DNA from: Sulfurimonas indica
GTDB lineage: Bacteria > Campylobacterota > Campylobacteria > Campylobacterales > Sulfurimonadaceae
Reading direction: 5' to 3'
NCBI RefSeq assembly: GCF_009192995.1
Contig: NZ_SDID01000005.1
Coordinates: forward strand, 62,001 to 126,000
DNA: 64,000 bases
This document shows, in pieces, positions 45,794 to 54,639 of the stretch (positions are counted from its first letter, which is position 1; each line of letters begins with the position of its first letter). Position numbers and translations under genes: made by a program. Under the pieces are notes generated by a model, which did not search any database, was not told the origin of the DNA, and was given only the letters and a program-made list of their open reading frames with translations.

Positions 45794-47472
45794 AGTCCTT
45801 TTTCCAAGACTCTTGTAGCTTCTTCTTGTGTGAGAGGTTTTGAGTAAAAGTATCCTTGAATTGTAGTGAGGTTAAGCTTTTTGAAAAACTCTTTTTGTTC
45901 TTCATTTTCTACACCCTCTACAATACAGCTGAGTTTGAATGTATCTGCAATTGACTTGATGATTTTTACCAGGTCTTCATCTTTTGATGAACCTGGAATT
46001 CTATCGACAAAGGCTTTATCGATTTTTAGTTCATCGAGTGGCAGTTTGTGGATGTACTGCAGTGATGAGTATCCAGTACCAAAGTCATCCAAAGAGAGCT
46101 TCACTCCAAGTTTTTTGAGTTCATTAAGATGTTGTAAATCCTCATCACTGAGATTCATCAGTTCACTCTCTGTTACTTCTATCGTTAGATATTCAAGATG
46201 CTCTTGATACTCCTGAAGTACTTTATAGATTGCAATACTGTTAAAGTCATCGTTTGTAAAGTTTACAGAGATAGAGATTTTATGCCCATTCTCATGCCAA
46301 ATTTTTAGTTGTGCCAAAGATTTTTTGAGCATGATAAGATCGATTTCGTTTATAAGGTTGTTTTCCCTTGCAAGATGCAGAAAAAAACTTGGTGGAATGA
46401 CTTTTCCGTGACTCTCCCATCGTACTAAAGATTCGAAACTGACGACCTCTTTTGTAAGTGAGTTTACTTTTGGCTGATAGTAAGGGAGAAAAAGCTCTTC
46501 TTTGATGGAGTCTTTGAGCGCTTCTAAAAGAAGATGCTGTTTTGATATCTCATCGCTCATATAGCTTTCATAAAAGAGTATCTGCTCCTTTCCTTGTGTT
46601 TTTGCAAGTAAAAGTGCTGTATTTGCATCTTTTATAAGCTCTTGAATATCTGTGGAATTTTTCGGATAGGATGATATACCTATACAAAAACCGATGCGTA
46701 AAAGATTACCTGAAATGGAGACCGGTTTTGAAAATGTCATTTTTATATTTTTAAGAGTTTTTTGAAGGTCACATTCACTGTTTACGATAATGACAAACTC
46801 ATCAGCACTGTATCTGTAGCAGTGGTTATTACAGGTTGTATTTTGAAGCATATGACCCACTTTTTGCAGTACGATATCGCCAAAAAGATGTCCATAGGTG
46901 TTGTTGATAATTCTAAAATTATCTATATCTAAAAAGAGGATAGAAAATCTTTCACTCTCACTACTCATCGCCTCTAAATTTTTTAAGAGTGAGTTCTTGT
47001 TTAGCAGTGATGTCAGCTGGTCATGTGATTTGAGAAATGATGTATGCTCTTGCGATATTTTTAATTTTTCAAGTGTAAGAATCTTGTCGGTAATGTCATA
47101 AACGATACCTATCATGCGTAGAGGCTGACCTTCATCAGAGTAGATGACAAAGGCTTTTTCATGTACCCATGCAACTTTACCGTTTTTGAGCTTGATTTTA
47201 TGTTGAAGGTCATAATATTTTTTCTTTTGATTCAAAACATCATCAATTTCTTTGAGGACTCTCTCTTTTGTCTCATCATCAATAACAGTTAAAAACTTTT
47301 CAAATGCCGGTTTAAAAGTTTCAGAGTCTTCGCCATATATTTCTATTTTTTGTCTACTCCAAAGGACATCATTTGTCTGAATGTCCCATTCCCAGTAACC
47401 AACATGTGCAACATCTGTTGCCATGTCAAACAATGTTCTAAATTCATCAATGTTTATATCTTGTATAGCCAT
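45790..47472 (-). CDS. PAS/degenerate-GGDEF/EAL cyclic-di-GMP protein
   Basis: The 560 aa read PAS (about 10-130), GGDEF (about 145-300), EAL (about 310-558), with no membrane span. The GGDEF motif is Y-S-A-D-E-F at 221-226, so cyclase activity is unlikely. The EAL domain keeps E-S-L-V-R-W at 347-352, I-E-V-T-E-S, L-D-D-F-G-T-G-Y-S-S-L, L-K-I-D-K and V-E-G-V-E, so c-di-GMP phosphodiesterase activity is likely. The ATG has no Shine-Dalgarno and lies six bases after a TATAAT, suggesting a leaderless mRNA. Confidence 0.9.
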   Translation of the reverse strand: MAIQDINIDEFRTLFDMATDVAHVGYWEWDIQTNDVLWSRQKIEIYGEDSETFKPAFEKFLTVIDDETKERVLKEIDDVLNQKKKYYDLQHKIKLKNGKVAWVHEKAFVIYSDEGQPLRMIGIVYDITDKILTLEKLKISQEHTSFLKSHDQLTSLLNKNSLLKNLEAMSSESERFSILFLDIDNFRIINNTYGHLFGDIVLQKVGHMLQNTTCNNHCYRYSADEFVIIVNSECDLQKTLKNIKMTFSKPVSISGNLLRIGFCIGISSYPKNSTDIQELIKDANTALLLAKTQGKEQILFYESYMSDEISKQHLLLEALKDSIKEELFLPYYQPKVNSLTKEVVSFESLVRWESHGKVIPPSFFLHLARENNLINEIDLIMLKKSLAQLKIWHENGHKISISVNFTNDDFNSIAIYKVLQEYQEHLEYLTIEVTESELMNLSDEDLQHLNELKKLGVKLSLDDFGTGYSSLQYIHKLPLDELKIDKAFVDRIPGSSKDEDLVKIIKSIADTFKLSCIVEGVENEEQKEFFKKLNLTTIQGYFYSKPLTQEEATRVLEKGL

Positions 47473-47478
47473 AAGGAA

Positions 47479-47484
47479 ATTATA
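47479..47484 (-). promoter_or_regulatory. -10 box immediately before the EAL gene start
   Basis: TATAAT is followed by TTCCTT and then the ATG at 47472. Transcription starting 6-7 bases after the -10 would begin at or next to the initiation codon. Confidence 0.5.
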
Positions 47485-47526
47485 GCAAAATTATGTTACA
47501 TCAATATTACCATTTATAATGTATCT

Positions 47527-48423
47527 TTACCACTCTTCCTCTTCTTCATTTATCTCTGCATCATCATAAGGGTCCATATGTACTAATATATGTACTTTTT
47601 TATCGTCATCAAAAAGCTGTTTGATTTTTGCTTCTACTTTATCTGCGATAGTGTGAGCATTATAGAGCGATATCTCGTTATTGAAAACTGCATGAAATGA
47701 GATAAAGATGTGACTTCCTGAAACACGTGTTCGAAGATAGTGATAGTTTGTAATTTCAGGCTCTTCTTTTAAAGCTTGTATGATTTTGTCAACATCTTCT
47801 TTATCAAGAGCAACATCAAGCAGCATCAGCACACCCTCTTTGATGATAGGAAGGGTAGAATAGATCATATAGATGGCAATTCCAATACCTAAAATGGGGT
47901 CAATCAGCTCTTGGCCTGTGTAGTGAATGATAAGCAGGGCTAGGAGTACGGCACCGTTTGAGAAGAGGTCAGTTTTGTAGTGTAGGGCATCTGCCTTGAT
48001 AACCATGTTCTTTGTTTTTTCAGCAACATAGTTTAAAAAAAGAACAAGCAGAGCTGTTATAACAAAGGAAGCTATCATGACCATAATACCTTCACTCATA
48101 TGGCGCATAGTAACAGGGTGCAGGATTTTAGAGGTCGCCTCATAGAGGATAAAGAGTGCTGAAAGGGAGATAATCGTTCCCTCTATTACTGCTGCAAGGG
48201 GCTCAAGCTTACTGCGACCAAAATGAAACTTTTCATCAGGGTTTTTCTCTGCATTGTGCAGGGCAAAATAGTTAAAGAGAGAAACGATCAAATCAAGTAA
48301 ACTGTCTATAGCAGAGGCAAGTATGGCAATAGAACCACTCAATATTCCAACTGCAAGTTTTAAAAAAACCAGAAGTGCTGCAACACTGCTCGATGCAACG
48401 GTCGCTTTTTTCTCTAATCTCAA
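47527..48423 (-). CDS. Cation diffusion facilitator (FieF-like)
   Basis: The 298 aa have six spans (about 1-205) and a cytoplasmic C-terminal domain (about 206-290). Metal-site residues are visible in D-S-L-L-D-L-I-V near 41-48 and H-Y-K-T-D-L near 147-152. The tail V-H-M-D-P-Y-D is acidic. Family members export Zn or Fe in exchange for protons. The metal cannot be told from sequence. Confidence 0.9.
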   Translation of the reverse strand: MRLEKKATVASSSVAALLVFLKLAVGILSGSIAILASAIDSLLDLIVSLFNYFALHNAEKNPDEKFHFGRSKLEPLAAVIEGTIISLSALFILYEATSKILHPVTMRHMSEGIMVMIASFVITALLVLFLNYVAEKTKNMVIKADALHYKTDLFSNGAVLLALLIIHYTGQELIDPILGIGIAIYMIYSTLPIIKEGVLMLLDVALDKEDVDKIIQALKEEPEITNYHYLRTRVSGSHIFISFHAVFNNEISLYNAHTIADKVEAKIKQLFDDDKKVHILVHMDPYDDAEINEEEEEW

Positions 48424-48446
48424 AAAGTATCCTTTTTGGGTACAAT

Positions 48447-48452
48447 TATAAT
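48447..48452 (+). promoter_or_regulatory. -10 box for cmoB
   Basis: TATAAT lies 17 bases upstream of the GTG at 48470, in the short divergent gap with the CDF gene. Confidence 0.45.
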
Positions 48453-48469
48453 AAAATTTAGATATAACA

Positions 48470-49372
48470 GTGATTAAAATGGATATAAAGAGTTTAAGAG
48501 AAGAACGAAAAAAATGGATGACTTGGAAAAATATTGCACCCTTGCGTGAGGCTTTGGAGAATTTAGAAGATGTGCAATGTGAAGTGAGTTATGATGATGT
48601 TGTAAAAATCAGTGGTGAATTTGATGATAAGAAGATTTATGATACTGCAAAACTGTTGATGCCATGGCGAAAAGGACCGTTCTTAATCGGTGAGACATAT
48701 ATAGACAGCGAATGGAAAAGCAATATAAAATATAATCTGCTACGCAAGCATTTTGATTTAAAAAACAAGCGTGTTGCCGATATAGGGTGTAACAATGGTT
48801 ACTATATGTTTCGTATGCAGGAAGATGAGCCGAAACTTCTTGTCGGATTTGACCCTTCGCCACTGTATAAGACACAGTTTGATTTTATCAATCATTTTGT
48901 AAAAAGTGACATTGTATATGAGCTCTTAGGTGTAGAGCATTTGGAATTTTATGAAGAGAAGTTTGATACTATCTTCTGCTTGGGAGTACTTTATCACAGA
49001 AGTGACCCTGTAGCAATGTTAAAGTCTCTCTACAGAGGACTTGACAAAGAGGGTGAAGTTATCTTAGATACTTTCTATATTGATGGTGATGAAGAGATGG
49101 CATTATGTCCGGAGTCGAGTTATTCAAAAATTCCAAATATCTACTTTGTCCCGACGATAAAGGCATTAGAGAATTGGTGTAAGCGTGCTGGTTTTAGTGC
49201 GTTTGAGGTTTTAGAAACTTCTAAGACGGATGCAAATGAACAGCGAAAGACAGAGTGGATAGAAGGACAATCCTTAGAAGATTTTTTAGACACCAATGAC
49301 AGCTCAAAAACTGTTGAGGGTTACCCCGCACCACAAAGAGTATATGTACGACTGATTAAGGATAAGAAATAA
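48470..49372 (+). CDS. cmoB: tRNA U34 carboxymethyltransferase CmoB
   Basis: CmoB uses carboxy-SAM made by CmoA to turn 5-hydroxyuridine 34 into cmo5U. The 300 aa include W-R-K-G-P-F near 67-72, the SAM loop [11 protein letters not shown] near 102-112, G-V-L-Y-H-R-S-D-P near 177-185, and a C-terminal R-V-Y-V-R. GTG at 48470, or an ATG nine bases on; neither has a good ribosome site. CmoA is not in the window. Confidence 0.92.
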   Translation: MIKMDIKSLREERKKWMTWKNIAPLREALENLEDVQCEVSYDDVVKISGEFDDKKIYDTAKLLMPWRKGPFLIGETYIDSEWKSNIKYNLLRKHFDLKNKRVADIGCNNGYYMFRMQEDEPKLLVGFDPSPLYKTQFDFINHFVKSDIVYELLGVEHLEFYEEKFDTIFCLGVLYHRSDPVAMLKSLYRGLDKEGEVILDTFYIDGDEEMALCPESSYSKIPNIYFVPTIKALENWCKRAGFSAFEVLETSKTDANEQRKTEWIEGQSLEDFLDTNDSSKTVEGYPAPQRVYVRLIKDKK

Positions 49373-49884
49373 TGGCAGAGAATGAAGTAAATGAAGAAGA
49401 GTTAGAGCTCGAAGATTATCGAGAAGATGAAGAGCAGATTATTATTCAAACGCATGAGAGAATAAATCAAGATCTGTGTGGAGAAGTTATTAAATTTGAA
49501 CAGGGCTATGTAGAGTTGCGACTAACAACTTTATCTGAGATGGTTGCTGATGATATAGGACTTATTCACGGAGGGTTTATCTTCTCCGCGGCTGATTATG
49601 CAGCAATGCTCGCCGTAAATGAACGAAATGTCGTTCTTGTTGCTTCTGATTGCCAATTTCTTTCACCTGTAAAGTTTCATGATGAGGTTCATTTTGTAGC
49701 ACGTGTTCGTCATAAAGAGGGACGCAAGCGTAATGTTCATGTGGAAGCATTTGTTTTAGATATTAAAGTCTTTGAAGGTGAGTTTAAAACGGTTATTACT
49801 GAGAGACACGTCCTCAAGTTGAAACTTCTAGATAAAGAAGAGAGTGAAAGTGGTACACCAGTACCAGTAGAAGAGGAGTCCTAA
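49372..49884 (+). CDS. Hotdog-fold thioesterase-like protein
   Basis: The 170 aa have acidic tails at both ends. A PaaI-type hotdog domain (about 30-150) shows G-L-I-H-G-G-F-I-F-S-A-A-D-Y near 62-75, where G-x-x-H-G-G is the thioesterase signature. Substrate is unknown. It overlaps cmoB by one base. Confidence 0.85.
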   Translation: MAENEVNEEELELEDYREDEEQIIIQTHERINQDLCGEVIKFEQGYVELRLTTLSEMVADDIGLIHGGFIFSAADYAAMLAVNERNVVLVASDCQFLSPVKFHDEVHFVARVRHKEGRKRNVHVEAFVLDIKVFEGEFKTVITERHVLKLKLLDKEESESGTPVPVEEES

Positions 49885-49889
49885 GAGAG

Positions 49890-50486
49890 CTATTTTTTAG
49901 CTGTCAGTAAAAAGACTCCAAAATCACGATGTGGTTTGTTTATCGTATTGATATTCTCTATCACAACATCTATAAAACCGCTTTTCTCTACTATCTCACG
50001 CAACTCTTTTTCATTGAAGCCAAAGTGGTGTACTCCGGTATTGTCCGAATGAAATGTGCCATCTTCACTCTCTAGGTCAGCGATGGCTATAAACCCGTCT
50101 TCTTTGAGATTATTGTGTATGGTTTTAAAAAAAGCCTCTAGATTTTCTACATGATGCAGTGTCATAGAGCTCACCAGTCCATCGAACTTTTGTTTGAGCG
50201 GTTGTTTTATGATATCTTGCTGTATTGGAATGATATGCAGCGTATCACAGTTTTTCTCTTTGAGCTTCTCAAGCATTCCTATTGATGTATCGACACCGTA
50301 AACCTGCTTAACTTTCTTTGCTATCTCAAATCCAAGCAGACCGGTACCTACACCAAAGTCCATTATCTCCATATCCTGCGTGAGATGAACTCTTTTTTGG
50401 ATTGCATCTGCTATAACTTTTGCATTATTGACACGAATGTCACCTTGATCCCAGTTTTTTGCTTTTTCTTTAAAATTATCTTGCAT
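49890..50486 (-). CDS. Class I SAM-dependent methyltransferase
   Basis: The 198 aa show motif I M-D-F-G-V-G-T-G-L-L near 43-52, G-V-D-T-S near 68-72, and a post-motif M-T-L-H-H-V-E near 110. There is no substrate-specific domain. It is not CmoA, which is longer and has a different SAM pocket. It is convergent with the thioesterase gene, five bases apart, and lies directly downstream of the MBL hydrolase gene. Confidence 0.85.
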   Translation of the reverse strand: MQDNFKEKAKNWDQGDIRVNNAKVIADAIQKRVHLTQDMEIMDFGVGTGLLGFEIAKKVKQVYGVDTSIGMLEKLKEKNCDTLHIIPIQQDIIKQPLKQKFDGLVSSMTLHHVENLEAFFKTIHNNLKEDGFIAIADLESEDGTFHSDNTGVHHFGFNEKELREIVEKSGFIDVVIENINTINKPHRDFGVFLLTAKK

Positions 50487-50496
50487 AGTCTCTCCT

Positions 50497-51096
50497 TTAG
50501 AGCTGTTTTATCCAGTATGGAGCATATTGCTGCTCCTGTTTTATTGTTGTTGTGCCACCGTGACCGGGGTAGATTGTTTTGTCAAAGTCTAGTTTTTGGA
50601 ATTTCTCTAATGATTTTTTCATATCTTCTGGATTGGAGTAGGGAAAATCAGTTCGTCCAATGCTTCGTTCAAAGATAAAATCACCGCTAAACATCGCATC
50701 ATCTATCTCTATTGTTGAGCTTCCCGGAGTATGTCCCGGAAAATGACGAAATTTGACTTTGATGCCATCAATGTCTAACTCTGCATCATCTTCAACCAAA
50801 ATATCCGGCGTAGAAGGTGGAAGATCCGGCATCCAACTGCTTTGACGCAGGAGCATATCATCCTCTTTTGGTGTGTAGAGTTTGACACCAAGCTCACGCT
50901 GTAACTCTGCATTGCTCCAGACATGGTCAAAGTGTCCGTGTGTGTTTAAAATGGCTATGGGATTGGTGACATTTGCTGTTACCCATGAAGTGGCATCAAC
51001 ACCCGGGTCGATGATGATATCTTTGCCATCTTTTGTAACGATGTAGCAGTTTGTCTGATAGGGCCCCATCGGCTGGACTTTTATCGTCATATTCAT
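50497..51096 (-). CDS. MBL-fold hydrolase (GloB-like)
   Basis: The 199 aa contain the di-metal motif T-H-G-H-F-D-H near 56-62, F-P-G-H-T-P-G near 118-124, S-G-D-F-I-F near 136, and Y-P-G-H-G-G near 181. This is the hydroxyacylglutathione hydrolase-like group. The C-terminal glutathione-binding domain of GloB is missing, so the substrate is open; persulfide dioxygenase relatives share the fold. Confidence 0.87.
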   Translation of the reverse strand: MNMTIKVQPMGPYQTNCYIVTKDGKDIIIDPGVDATSWVTANVTNPIAILNTHGHFDHVWSNAELQRELGVKLYTPKEDDMLLRQSSWMPDLPPSTPDILVEDDAELDIDGIKVKFRHFPGHTPGSSTIEIDDAMFSGDFIFERSIGRTDFPYSNPEDMKKSLEKFQKLDFDKTIYPGHGGTTTIKQEQQYAPYWIKQL

Positions 51097-51130
51097 CTCT
51101 TTTTTAGTGAAATTATAGCATGATAACAGT

Positions 51131-51946
51131 ATGAGTTTTTATAAAGAATTAGAGTTAATTTTACAATCCAAAAATCCACAAGAGAAGTTTAGACTTTTTG
51201 AGGATTTTTATAAGAAATTTCAAGCAAATGAATGTCACTTTGAAGAAGATTTCATTCCAAAAAAATTTGATGCTCCATCCTATGCAGAGATATGTACGAC
51301 AGTTCCTCCACAACAGGTGCCAAAACGCTCGAATCTCACAACTGAAGAGGGACAGGTTAAGCTTCTTCATGCTGTAGCACACATAGAGTACTCGGCAATT
51401 GATTTAGCCCTTGATGCAGCTTACAGGTTTGGTGGACTTCCACGTGAGTATTATGCAGATTGGTTGGCTGTTGCAGAGGATGAGATACGCCACTTTGTCA
51501 TGCTTGAATCTCTGCTGCATGAGCTTGGCAGTCAGTATGGTGCTGTTGCTGTCCATGATGCACTCTTTGAAGCGAGCCAAAAGACACAGACACTTTTGGA
51601 GAGAATGGTGGTAGTTCCACGTTACTTGGAAGCAAATGGGCTTGATGCAACACCGATGATACTCAAAAAGCTCAAAAAACTTCCAAAGAGCCAAATGATA
51701 GAGAAGATCATAGAGAACCTGGAGATTATTTTAGATGAAGAGGTTGATCATGTCAAAAAAGGAGATGTCTGGTTTAAGTATGCCTGTGAGAGAGAAAGTG
51801 TAAGTGAGGATGTCTATTTTGACATTATTGCAAAATATTACCCTCGCGGTTTTTTACGGCCAAATGATCTGAATATCGATGCACGTAAAGAAGCAGGATT
51901 TTCCTGCTCTGAATTAAAAGTGATGGCAAAAAGAGAGGTTTGTTAA
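51131..51946 (+). CDS. DUF455 ferritin-like protein
   Basis: The 271 aa match the DUF455/COG2833 family. A four-helix ferritin-like core carries metal-type residues: H-I-E-Y-S-A near 84-89, A-E-D-E-I-R-H-F near 115-122, and D-E-E-V-D-H near 201-206. These H/E-x2-H-like pairs suggest a di-iron site. The enzymatic role is undescribed to my knowledge; relatives resemble tRNA hydroxylase MiaE. Confidence 0.88.
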   Translation: MSFYKELELILQSKNPQEKFRLFEDFYKKFQANECHFEEDFIPKKFDAPSYAEICTTVPPQQVPKRSNLTTEEGQVKLLHAVAHIEYSAIDLALDAAYRFGGLPREYYADWLAVAEDEIRHFVMLESLLHELGSQYGAVAVHDALFEASQKTQTLLERMVVVPRYLEANGLDATPMILKKLKKLPKSQMIEKIIENLEIILDEEVDHVKKGDVWFKYACERESVSEDVYFDIIAKYYPRGFLRPNDLNIDARKEAGFSCSELKVMAKREVC

Positions 51947-51947
51947 A

Positions 51948-52430
51948 TTAAAAATCTTTTTTTGCTTCATTGTAAGCTGCATTAAAGTCCATAACAGTTC
52001 CACCGTTTTCTTTGGCAAACTTTGCGGCATCTTCGAGATTTTTAAATGCATATTTACTTATCATACTCATAGTTCCTTTTTTCTTTGAACCTACAACATA
52101 GTATGCTTTTGTAGCATCGATGAACTTTAGAGATGTCACATCTACTACTTTGATATCTTTCGTATCTGCATGGTTATGCTCTTTATCATCTACAAGGCAG
52201 TGCAGTGAACAGTACTGTTTCTCTTTACCATCAACATTTGCAGCATGGTTCGTTTTATAAAACATTGGAAGATTCATGCCACAAACAGGACAAGATTCCT
52301 TACCTTTTTGAACAATAGTTGCTTCTTGCGGTGAAACTGATTGAAAGAGCTCCATTATCTTATCTGCGTTGAGAATAACAAGTGAACTGGCAATAATCAG
52401 TCCTGCTAAAAGTATTTTGATTGCTTTCAT
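51948..52430 (-). CDS. NosL-family copper-binding protein
   Basis: The 160 aa have a signal peptide (about 1-22), then C-P-V-C-G-M near 47-52 and Y-C-S-L-H-C near 73-78. These are thiol, Met and His ligands as in NosL, which supplies copper to N2O reductase. No nosZ, nosD, nosF or nosY lies in the window, so the gene is an orphan here and might serve another copper enzyme. Confidence 0.85.
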   Translation of the reverse strand: MKAIKILLAGLIIASSLVILNADKIMELFQSVSPQEATIVQKGKESCPVCGMNLPMFYKTNHAANVDGKEKQYCSLHCLVDDKEHNHADTKDIKVVDVTSLKFIDATKAYYVVGSKKKGTMSMISKYAFKNLEDAAKFAKENGGTVMDFNAAYNEAKKDF

Positions 52431-52494
52431 TGAGATCCTTTAAAAAAGTACCTGTATTTTAGTAAATAATTGTTACATTAGTGTTAAGGGAGGA

Positions 52495-54453
52495 TTATTC
52501 TTGCATAAAAGAGCTCGTATCTCTATAATAATCACGAATTTGTAGAAACTCATCAAGATGTTCAAAGAAAATATCGACGAGTTGCGGGTCAAAATGTTTT
52601 CCTCTCTCTTCTTTTAAAAATTTAAAAATGCGTTTATCATCCCATGCTTTTTTATAACATCTATCAGAACCAAGTGCATCAAAGACATCGGCAAGTGCAG
52701 TGATACGACCATAGATATGGATTTTTTCACCTTTTAAGCCTCTTGGATATCCACTGCCATCATATTTTTCATGATGCTCATAAGCAATGATAGCAGCTGT
52801 TTTTAGAAGTGGTTTGTCTGAATCTCTAAAGAGCTCATAGCCAATGTTAGCATGTGTTTTCATCGTTCTCCACTCTTCTTGTGTCAGTTTTCCCGGCTTG
52901 TTCAAGATTGAGTCGGGGATACCGACTTTCCCAATATCATGCATAGGGGATGCTGTTTTTAGATAGGTGATTTCTTGAATAGAGAGACCATAATAATGAG
53001 CGAGCAGTTCAGAATATTTTGCAACTCTTTTCACATGAAAACCTGTCTCTTGAGAGCGTGTTTCACCGATCTCACCCATTCGATAGATCAGATCTTCTTG
53101 AGTATGTTCTAAATCTTCATGAAGTTTTACCACTTTGGTGATATCGTTACGAATGGCGATGAACTCCTCAATCTCCCCATCATGGTTCAAGATAGGATTT
53201 ATCGTTACCTCTACGATATAAGAACCTCCATCTTTTTTCTTATTTTTTACAATACCGTACCAGGGTTTTTTAGCCAGTATGGTTTCCCACATATTTTTAA
53301 ATGCGGATTTTGGCATGTCAGGATGTCTTACTATGTTATGTGGCTTTCCTAAAAGCTCTTCTCTTGCATATCCGGATATGGAACAAAACCTGTCATTGGC
53401 ATAGATGATTTTTCCTGTGATATCTGTTTTTGATACGATGCCGCTTCTGTCAACTGCATTTTTATACTCATTTAAAAGACGAATATTTTTAATGATCTCA
53501 TTTTTTAGTTTTAAACTAATCCAAAAGGTGAAAAAGAGTATAAGTAAAAAGAGTAAAATATCGATATAAAGTTCTATCATAGTGTTGTTGATTTTATGTG
53601 TTATATATATGTCAATATTAGAGAGGTATTTTTTTTCAATTTGATAGAATTGATTGATAACATGTGTCGTTTTTTGAAACCATACTTCCGGATTTTCCAA
53701 ACTCTTTTGAGGAGTATGTGAAAAGTATGCAGTTGTTACTGTTTCAATGTATTGATAATCACTGCTTGATTTTACGTTGTCTAAAAGTTCTAAGAAATCT
53801 TTGGAGGCTACAGATTCATAACGATGCATGGATGTATCGTACATCCCTTTTGCATGAATTGCTCTGTGAATGAGTTCTTTATCAATTTTGTTTTGGGTCA
53901 AAATACCATTAAAGGTACCTCGTATCTGTCCAAGAGCCTCTTTCATAAAAGAGAGGTTTGTGTAGCATTGGAGCTTGTTGTTTAAAAAGGTGTCATCAAC
54001 ATGAATGGCACTTTTAAGATAGATAAACTGTATATGCTTAATTCTTTTTGTAAAAAAATCAAATGCATTGCTTGTTGCAATCTCTTTAGTATCAATCTTT
54101 TTGCGTATTTGTGTCACAATTCTTTTTTTCGCAAGATAACTCTCTTTATCTTTGCCATAAATCTGCAAAGAATTTTCAAATGCTGTATCTACAGCTTTGC
54201 GTATTTGAAGAAGTTTTTGTTTGAACTTTTCACCATCGCTTCCAAGATAGCCACTGCTCAAACCTCTTTCTTGCTGCAGATGATTGATAAGTTTTGATAT
54301 CTCTGTAATATGTGTGACATTCGCTTTTAAAGTATGCAGTTCTGTAAGCTTATTGTATGAGTTGATAATAAAAAATACAAAACCAATAGTAATAATAATG
54401 AGAGGAATAAAGGTCGAAAATTTTAATTTTTTGATAACACTTTGTGACTTTAT
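52495..54453 (-). CDS. NIT-PAS-HD-GYP sensor, likely c-di-GMP phosphodiesterase
   Basis: Taken from ATA at 54453 the protein has 652 aa. It has a first span (about 14-31), a periplasmic NIT-type sensor with L-Q-Q-E-R-G-L-S-S-G-Y near 59-69, a second span (about 293-314), a PAS domain (about 330-450), and an HD-GYP domain with M-H-D-I-G and D-G-S-G-Y-P-R-G-L. NIT domains sense nitrate or nitrite. Conventional calling begins at TTG 54261, which cuts off the first span and half the NIT motif. No ATG, GTG or TTG occurs in frame upstream before a stop; AAAGGAG stands five bases before the ATA. Confidence 0.8.
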   Translation of the reverse strand: MKSQSVIKKLKFSTFIPLIIITIGFVFFIINSYNKLTELHTLKANVTHITEISKLINHLQQERGLSSGYLGSDGEKFKQKLLQIRKAVDTAFENSLQIYGKDKESYLAKKRIVTQIRKKIDTKEIATSNAFDFFTKRIKHIQFIYLKSAIHVDDTFLNNKLQCYTNLSFMKEALGQIRGTFNGILTQNKIDKELIHRAIHAKGMYDTSMHRYESVASKDFLELLDNVKSSSDYQYIETVTTAYFSHTPQKSLENPEVWFQKTTHVINQFYQIEKKYLSNIDIYITHKINNTMIELYIDILLFLLILFFTFWISLKLKNEIIKNIRLLNEYKNAVDRSGIVSKTDITGKIIYANDRFCSISGYAREELLGKPHNIVRHPDMPKSAFKNMWETILAKKPWYGIVKNKKKDGGSYIVEVTINPILNHDGEIEEFIAIRNDITKVVKLHEDLEHTQEDLIYRMGEIGETRSQETGFHVKRVAKYSELLAHYYGLSIQEITYLKTASPMHDIGKVGIPDSILNKPGKLTQEEWRTMKTHANIGYELFRDSDKPLLKTAAIIAYEHHEKYDGSGYPRGLKGEKIHIYGRITALADVFDALGSDRCYKKAWDDKRIFKFLKEERGKHFDPQLVDIFFEHLDEFLQIRDYYRDTSSFMQE

Positions 54454-54458
54454 AAGAT

Positions 54459-54465
54459 CTCCTTT
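54459..54465 (-). promoter_or_regulatory. Shine-Dalgarno that points to an ATA start codon
   Basis: AAAGGAG on the minus strand, five bases before the in-frame ATA at 54453-54451, is one of the strongest ribosome sites in the window. No ATG, GTG or TTG is within reach in any frame that continues into the sensor gene. It decides the start of the HD-GYP gene. Confidence 0.65.
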
Positions 54466-54595
54466 GTATCTTTTTTGTAATAATACTTTATATATGTTAC
54501 ATTTATGTTAAAAAAAACTATATCTCTTTAGAGAAAATTCTCATTGAATAAAAATAAAAGCTATACTTTCATAGAGTTTTGTTACAAAACTTCGA

Positions 54596-54601
54596 TATAA
54601 T
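54596..54601 (+). promoter_or_regulatory. -10 box for nadE
   Basis: TATAAT, 38 bases before the nadE ATG, is the best promoter in the 186-base divergent gap with the HD-GYP gene. That gap is otherwise A/T tracts with no further gene. Confidence 0.45.
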
Positions 54602-54639
54602 TTATTTTGTTAATAATTTTTAAAGGTTTTGTAGAAAAA

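Noticed and set aside
49875-49919. GGAGTC and GACTCC arms with a T-rich centre between convergent genes, possible terminator
   Set aside because: The arms are 33 bases apart with only a weak 5-bp inner stem (AGCTA/TAGCT), and both arms fall in or at the edge of coding sequence.
52495-54261. HD-GYP gene read as a cytosolic protein starting at TTG 54261
   Set aside because: This removes the first membrane span and splits the conserved L-Q-Q-E-R-G-L-S-S-G-Y motif, while the reading frame continues upstream to a strong ribosome site.
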